Shown: piece after piece, positions 17,708-25,689 of the stretch | Layout of the letters: the number at the start of each line of letters is the position of its first letter | Numbering within the stretch: the stretch's first letter is position 1 | DNA from: Bremia lactucae | Lineage: Eukaryota > Oomycota > Peronosporomycetes > Peronosporales > Peronosporaceae | Assembly: GCF_004359215.1 (NCBI RefSeq) | Contig: NC_090615.1 | Location: 774,176 to 799,864, forward strand | Direction of reading: 5' to 3' | Length of the DNA: 25,689 nt | Program-made: the position numbers and the translations under genes | The notes under the pieces: generated by a model | What the model was told of the DNA's origin: nothing | Databases searched by the model: none | What the model saw: the letters and a program-made list of their open reading frames with translations, nothing else

Positions 17708-18562
17708 GTGCCACCTTAAAGGGACCACGTTGGTGGGTCGTCTTCGCAGACGCCCACTCAACCTCACACTTAGCGCACGCGCCGCGTTAATTCGCCGGCA
17801 GCGTCAAATGCCTTAGTCGAAACGCCGACAGCTACTGCTGCTGTCGCGTCAACATGGCTAAAGGATCCGTCCCACTTTACCAGTGAGGATGTTGATCCGT
17901 CGCTCATTTTCGACTACATTGAGTCGACACCGTTGCCGTCACCTCATAGTAGTGATGCGGACAACGAGCTCATGAGGAACGATGATGGCGCATTATTGCC
18001 CATCCAAACTTCTCTCATGGCTCACAACATGGAGACAGCAGCATTTACGAATGCTGTCTCGTCGTCTGCGCTGGATAGCGCAGCGACAATTGATGAGAGC
18101 GCCGCCTATAAAGGCGCAGCCGCTTCTCCGTTGGGTATAACCAGCACGCCTTATGCTCAGACCATAATCCATAATGGTTCTGACATAGAGGATTCGGAGC
18201 CTAAAGCTCCGCCGACGACACGTGAACGTGCTCAGTCGGTGTCACAAGCCAGTCGTTTAGAACGCGGCTATGTGACGGGTGGCATTCCAAAGATGCCCCC
18301 TCCATCTAAATGGCCTCGTTTAGACGGGCCAAGAGCGTCGCTCCTAGAGCGCGCTCTTGTAGACGCACATGATTATTATGTCGTCTCTAAATCATGGAAG
18401 GCTCAGGGAAAATCGCTTGGGCGTATTTTCCCGATCCCGGTCGTGTTGCGTTCAAATGAAACGCCCGACCAATACGAGGCGGAATTCCTGCGCCGCATTC
18501 ATCCGCATTCCGATGCGATGAAACAGCGGTCGCAGCAAATTAATATCGCTTTCTTGTGGTAA
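17708..18562 (+). pseudogene. LTR1-associated ORF, copy E (longest reading)
   Basis: The start codon is GTG at 17708 where copy A has ATG. A TAA four codons in and a TAG at about 17773 break the amino end, but the frame is otherwise constant. From about 17933 it is open for 209 codons: SPHSSDADNELMRNDDGA, an Ala/Ser-rich middle, SDIEDSEPKAPPTTRER, KMPPPSKWPRLDGPRASLL, an aromatic stretch, and NETPDQYEAEFLRRIHP. It carries bases lost from copy A near 6412. No catalytic motif is visible. The composition (basic start, acidic middle, mixed end) would fit a nucleic-acid-binding structural protein; that is inference. Confidence 0.6.
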
Positions 18563-18571
18563 TAGAAATAA

Positions 18572-18642
18572 NNNNNNNNNNNNNNNNNNNNNNNNNNNNN
18601 NNNNNNNNNNNNNNNNNNNNNNNNNNNNNNNNNNNNNNNNNN
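18572..18642. other. Assembly gap of 71 N
   Basis: The gap separates the LTR1 ORF (plus strand) from a host gene fragment (minus strand). It cuts exon 2 of the latter. Confidence 0.95.
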
Positions 18643-18794
18643 AATCGTTTACGAATGAAGCCATTTCCTTAGGGTCTAGCTGAAATATTCGGCATTGGAG
18701 AGGGGTAATAGCGAGTCAGATGAGGTACAACATAAGCGACGTGTTAGCATACCAGTAATGAGCTGTCCAAATCACCGCTAGCATTGATGTCCAT
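18643..18794 (-). pseudogene. Host NTPase-family gene, 5' end only
   Basis: The ATG at 18794 opens a 14-codon exon 1 (MDINASGDLDSSLL, 18794-18753). A 73-bp intron follows (donor GTATGC at 18752, acceptor TTTCAG ending at 18680), and exon 2 starts LDPKEMASFVND before the gap. Exon 1 length, phase 0 and the exon 2 start match the divergent gene at 19081. What is visible is undamaged, but the coding body is missing, so it may be a truncated copy or continue in unassembled sequence. Confidence 0.65.
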
Positions 18795-19080
18795 GGGCAC
18801 GTCGTGGTCTGACATGAGAAACGTATCCTTGTTTTGTTTCGAATATCCTATTCGAATGTTTATTACAAACTTTGGTCTCAAATTATAGTCATCCAATATT
18901 CACAGTCTTTAGTAACAAATTGGATTCCATGTTCTGAATATAATAGAGCTTTGGTTGTGTTCATTTTGGTAACCAAAAGATAGATTGAACTATTTTCCAA
19001 AAGATTGAGCTATTTCCTTCGTATTTAAGCGAGTGATTTCCCGTTAGGGAAACGTCATTTCCGCATTCTCGTTCGTGCCG
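18795..19080. promoter_or_regulatory. Shared upstream region of a divergent gene pair
   Basis: 286 bp separate the two start codons. On the plus side, TCATTTCCGCATT at 19055-19067 resembles the oomycete initiator plus flanking element (TCATT then CA-T), only about 14 bp before the ATG at 19081. The rest is AT-rich. On the minus side no equally clear initiator is visible. Confidence 0.45.
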
Positions 19081-22019
19081 ATGGACATCACCAGTGCTTT
19101 CGGCGTTTACGGCAATCCAGTCCCGGTATGCGTCCCAGTCTCTTGTCTGCTGCCTTCTCTCACTCGCTTGTATATATCCCTCTTTTATGGTGTATCTTCT
19201 AGTTGGATCCGGAGGAAATGGCTTCGTTTGTTAACGAGTTTGTCGTTACCTATGTACGAGAGAATCCGGATGTTATGATCCAAACCGACTGCGCTTCACA
19301 AATGATGGAGAAAGTGTTTGTGACATCTGCTGTGTTCGAGCATTATGCCGTCGATGCGCGAAAACTTCAGACGGTGCAAACGGAAATGGAATTTGGGCTC
19401 GCATGGCTCCTTCGGAGCAGCTGTCATGACTTTATTCACGCAAACAAATTCACCAATGTTGCAAACGCAGCCATAACGGCCTTACTCAAGCGATTTGCAC
19501 ATTCGCCGGTGAAGGCACCTGATGGACTAGATCTTGTGGAACGACTTCGTTTCGCTTTTGTCGAGACGCGTTATTATGGAGATGCAGAGGACAAGTTTAT
19601 ACAGTACGTGCAACGTTGCTGGGTGAATTACAAACCAGAAATCATTAAGGCTCCATACGCGAGGGTCGTGCAAAACTCTGGTTTCGGCAAGAGTTGAATA
19701 CTCGATGAAGTGGTACGCAAGGCTCAAGTTGGCTGAAAGGAGTCGGACCAAAGCTTGAATCTCAAGTAATCTACACGTGCATGCGGGATCGTGAGTCGCC
19801 AGGGTATCCGGCGGCAACACCATGCCTTCGGAATTGGTTGCTTCCGACAAAAAGTACTGCGGAAATAATTGCTTCTCGTTTATTGTCGCTTTACCGCTAT
19901 GCCGAACAGCATTGGGAAAACGTGCAAGATGACTGGATTGACTTGTTTATAGATGCGTAGGCCGATTACATGGTCGAAAAGAAATTAAAGCAAGTTCAAT
20001 CGTACGACGTCGGTATGAAGGCATTGATGCCGTCAGATAGTCAAAGGACTTTGGCTGGAAAGGTGATCTTGCTCGTGGTCGACGAAGCAAGGCATTTGCT
20101 GGATGACGAATGCACCATCATGATGAAAAATCGAATCGTAAACGACTTGAGTTTATTACGTCGAGCGCTTGTGCTCGTGAATAACCAAATCGTCGCCGAT
20201 GGGGGGATTTTTGGCGTGTTGATAGACACGACTTTAAAGATAGCCGACTTTACTCCTTCTATAGCGCATGGTTCGTCATCTCGAAATGGGAGAAAACATT
20301 CAAAAGTCTCTTTTCCATCGTTTTGTTGACGCATACGGTGGACGCGCATTGGAAAATGTGTATCAAAAAGTTTGCATCGAACTTGAAGATCTACCGTCCG
20401 ATTTCGGAAGACAGAGAGGGAGTGGATGACGACATGGAAGGTGAGAAGCTACAATACACTATCGCCGCGTACAAAGCGGCTGTACTTGGCTATGAAAAGA
20501 ATGCATTCCTCACGTTGCTGCGCATGGGTCGTCCGTTGTGGTGGAGCACTTATATGAGTGAATCGTACATGCCACCGATGGAAGACGTCGAGTATTTTGC
20601 GGCAAGTAAGCTTCTGCTGGGGCAGCTGAACTGTACGATAGGACGAGCATTTATGGTCTTGCGTAGATGTGCTGTCGATTGGGATTGTGTCCTCACGTGA
20701 CGTCAGCACTGGCGTCGCATGCCATCGCCGATCTCATGGCAACCCTCGCTTATGTCACTTACGAGAACAATGGCTGTATTTGTAGCTAAGCGTCGGATCC
20801 GGTTCTTGCTTCAGGAGCAATACAAGTATGGTATAGGCATCGAAATGTACTGGAAAGCGACATTTTGCCACAACTTCGTAAATTGATCATGGATGAAGAA
20901 GTGGACACTGGTGGACTTGACGTGATGGTTGCTCGCGTTTTGCTGCTTCTTGCCATGGACGAAAGTAATTTGGGTCGCACATGTTATTGTGCCCATTGGT
21001 TTGGGAGTCAATTTGCAACAGTGCATGCTTTTCTTGAGGTGCTTCAAGTGTGTGAATTGAAAATGATCTATTCTGAGGATGTGGCGCATTTCGACGAAGT
21101 GATGAATCTTGCAACTTTTGAGTCCTGGTTAGCTCAATGGAAGGACTGGCGAATGGGATTTACTCACTTTGTACAGTTGCAATCCGAGCCAAGTGAAGAC
21201 ACTTTGTGGTATTTGCTCGGGCGTAGGGCTGCAGGCATTTGCCCACGAGACCAAGATGGAGCCAATTTAATCATTCCAATGTTTTTTCCAATGTCTGACA
21301 ACGCGTCGGGCATGGAGACTGACGAAACAAAAGTCGCATCAGATGGAAAGGTGGCTATGATTTTAATTTACGTGTCGGATCAATTTTCCATCGAAAGTGG
21401 ATTTTGTTTTTTTGATGAAACAAAGTAGAGAAACGCTGCAAAAGAGACAAATGAGAAGACGACAGCGCCGTTTTTAACACGTGAAGAATTGCTTCGATTG
21501 GAATCGGTTCAGGAGATCATTCGTATTAATATGAATTTGAGCGGAGAGGTGACTCCAAAGACCCCCGCGAAATTCATTCACTACGCATCGTTTGGTGATG
21601 AAAACGATGTATTTAGTAACGATTCAGAATCATCAGAAGAAACTGTTGAAGAGCAAGCGGCGACAATGGGGTTTACGTTTTGTTTGAACTCGCTGGATTA
21701 AACCACGTTTCCATTTCTACATAAAGAGTTTGCCTAAAGCTTCGTTAGTTTCATCGGGTCTCGTCTAAATCGTATCGCGTATGTCGACAATGATTTACGT
21801 CATCGCCCCAATCAAAAGTGTCGTACTAGGGGAGACGTGATTCTTTTAAAAACGATGCAGGATGAGAAGCTTCGAGAGATTGCTTTAGATGGGCTGGACA
21901 TGTTCCGGGACAGCATTAACATACGAAAAGGATGGATAAAAAATAAAGATATAAAAGATTCGCTGCTTTCAGTGAAATTCAACGAGTTTTGCATTGCTCG
22001 AGTTCGAACGCTTTGGTAA
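19081..22019 (+). pseudogene. Host P-loop NTPase-like gene, degraded
   Basis: Exon 1 is MDITSAFGVYGNPVP (19081-19125); the intron is 19126-19202 (GTATGC...CTTCTAG, 77 bp). Exon 2 starts LDPEEMASFVNEF and reads on to a Walker A-like NSGFGKS (about 19674-19694), then an in-frame TGA where CGA (Arg) is expected. After a frame change near 19735 come YTCMRDRESPGYPAATP, a Walker B-like ILLVVDEARH (about 20068-20097), then LLRMGRPLWW (about 20517-20546), SDPVLASGA and VDTGGLDVMVARVLLLLAMD (about 20895-20954). The frame is constant from about 20700 to 22019 apart from in-frame stops. The set of motifs resembles large oomycete/fungal P-loop proteins of unknown role; some are linked to Crinkler-type proteins, but I cannot confirm this. 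About five stops and four frameshifts. Confidence 0.7.
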
Positions 22020-22143
22020 CGATGATGAACTCAATCATGCATAAGAAGCATTTGGTAAGTGATTTAATGCATTTATAAACAGCGAGTTTGCATTTTCATA
22101 CATGCTTTAGTATACCCCAACCTATGCTTTGTTTTACTCACCA
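22020..22143. other. Short intergenic region
   Basis: This separates the 3' ends of two convergent host pseudogenes. No terminator-like structure is apparent. Confidence 0.4.
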
Positions 22144-22145
22144 AG

Positions 22146-23278
22146 TCACCTACTTGTTTTTGCCGTCTCTGCTTTTAAGATCGCGGCACTTATTACAATT
22201 CTAATCCGGCAGCACCGTTTTCTAAGAGCTATTCTAACACCACTCTTTGCAAGTTTAACAGCCACTACCACCAACAATTCCCATACACGACGTTGCGGGG
22301 GCAATAACCAATCATTTTTATTTAAGACGGTAGTCTCAATAAAGGAGACGACAAGACAGCCAATAATCCACCACGTTGTGAATTTATCGTCCTTATAGCC
22401 AAACCGATGCAATCGCTGCAATTTGCGCTTTTGTTTCGGTAGAAACACGAGCGTGACCAGCGCCATCACTTGAAGAATATATGACAACACCAACGCAAAT
22501 GCCACTTGGATTCGATCAATATCGTCGTGGCTACTACCCACATTAAACAGAAAGCCAATGGCATGCGACACCGTGTGCGTGAGAAGCTGAATGCTCGACG
22601 CCGTGGACACGACCATTCCCAGAAAAGCGCTTTCACCGGAGCAATCTCAGCAGTAATTGCCAATTGCAAAATTGCGATTCCTGTTCGAATAAACCCTGTG
22701 AGCCCCGACACGACCGCGTATACGTTAATATTCCGTGCACTCGGCTCAAGTGTCGCCATGATATAATACACCAATTATGGCGTCATGGTGAGAATGAAAA
22801 AGCACGAAAACACACATCAGCGCCAATCGCTGTTAATAAAGAAATACTTTCATAGAAACACGGTCATAAATGAAAATGCTTGCGTAATATGTTTTCCGAC
22901 TGACGCGGCTTTATATCTCATGCCACACCACGTTTTATTGCGCTTGATTGGATACGTAAATGAAAACTCCGACATAAGAATAATCCAATAGAAAAGAGCA
23001 TGGCACAAGACGCCGATTCTTTCCGCACTTTGAAGACGAATCCAATGCCCTCGCAACGTCAATTGCTCTCGTTGGAAGCAATTCGCTGCAGTCATGTGCG
23101 ATCGTTGCAATTCCAATGCCGACGTTAGCAACGTCGTGCCCGGAACGTGACGATTTGCGCTCGGGTGGTCACTATGTATCTCCGTAGGGTCTGGGTTATA
23201 AAACACAAACAAAGCGCGACGAGTGGAAAAATACATAAAAAACACACAAAACAGCAAGGTTTGCCGAAGGGTTATCAT
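22146..23278 (-). pseudogene. Multi-pass membrane protein gene, degraded (transporter-like)
   Basis: Read on the minus strand from 23278, the first segment (142 codons to 22850) has a hydrophobic start (TLLFCVFFMYF), then FYNPDPTEIHSDH, LLTSALELQRSHM and a membrane-like LFYWIILMSEFSFTY. After frame changes at about 22850-22775 it resumes with INVYAVVSGLTGF, IAILQLAITAEIAP, and, after another shift near 22625, MVVSTASSIQLL, a helix AFALVLSYILQVMALVTLVF, FLPKQKRK and WWIIGCLVVSF. The layout of several helices, NVYAVVSGL and a late FLPKQK loop recalls folate-biopterin-transporter-like or MFS-like oomycete proteins. The family is tentative. At least two frameshifts and a stop disable it. Confidence 0.5.
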
Positions 23279-23302
23279 TGGTTAAATCCCAAGACCTGTG
23301 AG

Positions 23303-23405
23303 ACATGAAATTTACCTTAAAGGTTGTTAATTAATATATTATCTAAAAGGTATATAAAATTTAGAGAAATAAACTTTATATAGTAATGCTCGGAAATCTT
23401 ATTAA
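23303..23405 (+). repeat. LTR2 fragment upstream of gypsy gag
   Basis: GTTGTTAATTAATAT...TTATCTAAAAGGTA and TATAGTAAT align with 15361-15465 of LTR2 with many differences. It ends about 10 bp before the gag ATG. The orientation is TGTAACGGGG-first, the same direction as the gag that follows; the outer LTR edge and the last three-quarters are missing. Confidence 0.6.
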
Positions 23406-23415
23406 TTAATAGAAC

Positions 23416-24428
23416 ATGGACATGTCAGATGATGGTGGGAATACGCATCACGTTTCGCGTGATAGCTACTCCTTTCTAAGTGACATAGAAAGGAGTGCGG
23501 TGAAACGAATGAGTTCGACCGTAGGGAACGATGCTGTATTGGCCGTGCTGTTCGGTTCGCACAGAGATGCCCTCCATTCAGCCATCGCCGAGTTCATACA
23601 AGATGAAAATGACGAGGCGAAGGTAGCCTTGCTTAATCAGCAGGGTTCTCAACAGGCAGAACTGTTGAGGTTACAGCAGATACAGACCCCTGTACCTGGG
23701 ATGACGCAAACCCGTCGTCCCGAAACCTTAAAGATTGAGATCTTTAAGTATAGGGGAGTCGAAGAATACTCCCTCTTGAGATTGTTTTTCGAGTTGGACG
23801 ATGCCATAAGGGCGCACGTCACATCTTCGACGAGCAAATGCAAGTCGCATTCGCTCAATCAAATTTGGCAGGTCGTGCCAAAACTTGGGCATTGGTCTTA
23901 AGTTGCGCGACCCATACGTCTTTGGGTCGCTAGAGGCTTTTAAAGCCCGACTCAAACTGACGTTTGAATAACCAAGGGCTGAGTTCAGAGCTCGTGCAAA
24001 GCTTCTGAAACTCAAGCAAGGCAAGCGTGATGTGCACGCATATGCCCAGCACATACGACTCTTAGCGAGTTGTATTACAAATAACCCAGTCCATGAACAC
24101 ACGTTGATTTCGGTGTTCATGCAAGGTGTTATGGATGGTCCCGTAAAGACCCGCCTGTTCCGCTTGGAACTGGATACGCTTGGAAAAGAGATATCCGTTG
24201 CGCAATAGGAGGGCTTTAGCTTGAGACAGGCTCAAGCTAGTTCGTCATCGTATCGTCCTCCAAGACGACACGAGTTAGGAGGTCCAGGATCCATGGACCT
24301 CTCTTACGTCGAAAGTGAGAGACCTCGCTTTTCGAGCAATAAGCGATTGCAGAAATTCTATCGCTGTCACAAGTTAGGACACTACACTCATGAGTATAGT
24401 GCCCCACGCCCAGTACCGAAAGGCACTT
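23416..24428 (+). pseudogene. Ty3/gypsy Gag (damaged)
   Basis: The ATG at 23416 opens a 161-codon frame: coil-prone amino end (VALLNQQGSQQAELLRLQQ), then the start of the retrotrans_gag domain (LKIEIFKYRGVEEYSLL, LFFELDDAIRAHV). The frame shifts near 23830-23890; the domain continues as LKLRDPYVFGSLEAFKARL, RARAKLLKLKQGKRDVHAYA and FMQGVMDGPVKTRLFRLEL to about 24210, with a TAA at 23969-23971 and a TAG near 24208. A nucleocapsid knuckle follows (RCHKLGHYTHE, about 24361-24393), with two Cys positions now Tyr. Gag would form the particle and bind RNA; this copy cannot. Confidence 0.88.
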
Positions 24429-24585
24429 AACGTAATTTTGGACCGTATCCAAAAAAAGGCAACGGTCGCGGGTCTGACGTTGTTGCGAAATCGCAACAGC
24501 GAGGCGGACCGCCAAAAAATGAACGGGGTCAGTAGGGGCGCAACGCCCTACTGATCCAGAAACCTCAAGAGAATTTGCAAATCTT

Positions 24586-25689
24586 TTGACAAAAGTTGCT
24601 CCAGGCACACAATCATTATGTGTTTCTGCACCTGGTGATGAGGTATCCCTCACCACCTTGATGTTGAAAGTGACAAATGATTTGTCACTCAGAGTCCTAG
24701 TGGACTGCGGAGCGTCGAATAACTTTATTCGTCGCCAGGCACTAGAGGTTCGTAGGCTCAAATATGTTGAGCGGGACATCCCTTCAACGACGATGACGGT
24801 GCGTCTAGCGACAGGCGCACCGATAACAGTAATGACACGCGTAGTGTAATTTTATAACACGTAAAAATAATTATAGTACGATGATAATTTCATCGTACTG
24901 AATTTGGATGACAAATTTGATGTCATCCAAATTTTAGCTTGGCTTAGAAAATATGAGTCAAGAAACAGCTGGCAGCATCGATCCATGAAGACGCCTGCCA
25001 CTTGTTTATCGGATGGCCACCTGATGAACGTCTTGGAGCGTCCACAAGTGTGTGGTTGTACTACGAGTGAGTGCGATGGCATCACTTGTGGTACGGTCGT
25101 TAGTACGACTGCTCAAGATCACAGTGTGATTACTAATTACTCTGTGGAGTCAGCTACCGGTGGCTGTGCTAATGCACAGGCAGTGCCGAAGGTCCACCAC
25201 TCGAATAAGTCGAGTGGATTGAGACATGAATGTACGCTTAGCGGGCGACATTCAAGGAAGATACCGGTTGTCCAAAATGGACATCACGATGATCCTAGGT
25301 CGAGTAGAGAGCCGATTGTAGAGGACCCGACTGTGATAGCGCAATCACAGTCGGAAGACGTTGAGGGAATAAGTCCCCACGTGCTTGAGGAGAAATCTCT
25401 TCAAATAGTTAATGTTAAAGTGACTAGACTTCGAGATCCCAAGGGATTAATCCCTCGGTAGCCTGTGGATAAATCCCATAAGAAACCGAAACATTAAATG
25501 TCTTGGTGAATAACGGTTCAAGAGTAGGCGCTTATACTCTTGATCTGTATGCGCCTCCGAAGTTAACTTCGGAGATAACTCAATTACTAACCCTAGAGCC
25601 TAAGCGGTTCTTGAGAAATCTGCATGGTGGTAAAATTAAGCAGATTTGGGCCTGGGTACTCGTCACAGAGGACGATTACGTAACCGACA
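24586..25689 (+). pseudogene. Ty3/gypsy protease and linker to RT (damaged, cut by window end)
   Basis: The retropepsin part starts near 24650 (LKVTNDLSLRVLVDCGAS; the active-site triplet reads Asp-Cys-Gly) and runs to a stop at 24847-24849 after MTVRLATGAPITV. An AT-rich degenerate patch with several stops follows. DDKFDVI and AWLRKY (about 24907-24951) correspond to the protease C-terminal DLILGMPWLAKY of the chimera. From about 24960 a variable linker is open for 160 codons, and after 25461 the frame reads GAYTLDLYAPPKL and LEPKRFLRNLHGGKIKQIW, which in gypsy elements precedes RT. RT lies beyond the window. This lineage differs from the gypsy part at 1-1287. Confidence 0.82.

Noticed and set aside
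1..25689. CRISPR arrays, rRNA, tRNA genes or bacterial operons
   Set aside because: No regularly spaced repeats, rRNA motifs or tRNA cloverleafs were seen; introns and retroelements show a eukaryotic sequence.

Overview
The window looks like a gene-poor, repeat-rich stretch of an oomycete genome (Phytophthora or downy-mildew type). The basis is: Ty3/gypsy and Ty1/copia families with oomycete-like protein style, LTRs with TGTAACGGG ends, small phase-0 introns of 73-77 bp, and an oomycete-style initiator motif (TCATTTCC...CATT) just before a start codon. I could not search a database, so the assignment rests on recognition alone. I see no intact host gene. Two runs of N (12106-12205 and 18572-18642) and a lone N (14931) show that the assembly is joined in places.

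Left part (1-4930): a chimeric retroelement. A Ty3/gypsy protease and the first part of its reverse transcriptase run in frame into a Ty1/copia Gag zinc knuckle, protease, integrase, RT and RNase H, ending in a copia 3' LTR. The element sits in exon 1 of a host gene whose remnant resumes at the base after the LTR (4931-5110). A nearly identical inverted copy of the first 2.17 kb lies at 12675-14831. Both copies share some stops and frameshifts, so the chimera was already damaged when it was duplicated.

Middle (5186-12674): pieces of a second copia element (gag-like fragment 5186-5386; zinc knuckle, protease, RT and RNase H from 8677 to 10751, integrase core missing). It is interrupted by a 3.2 kb composite of two inward-facing copies of one LTR family ('LTR1', about 550 bp) with damaged ORFs between them, one ending in a chromodomain. 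Further LTR1 copies lie at 11401, 12386 (truncated) and 17023.

Right part: a second LTR family ('LTR2', 15340-15789) with a polypurine-like tract and an adjacent ORF; a mosaic region of LTR fragments; another LTR1 plus ORF (17023-18562); then a divergent pair of paralogous host genes (5' end on the minus strand at 18794-18643; degraded P-loop NTPase-like gene at 19081-22019). These are from the same family that the chimera interrupted. Then come a decayed multi-pass membrane protein gene (minus, 23278-22146) and a decayed gypsy gag-protease segment (23416 to the window end).

The most interesting points are the in-frame gypsy/copia fusion and its inverted duplication, the three members of one host NTPase family among the elements, and a conflict over element polarity. 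In both LTR families the purine tract next to TGTAACGGG suggests a 3' LTR, yet a conserved-looking ORF (DPSL-x-VDY motif), in one copy linked to a chromodomain, reads away from that LTR on the opposite strand.
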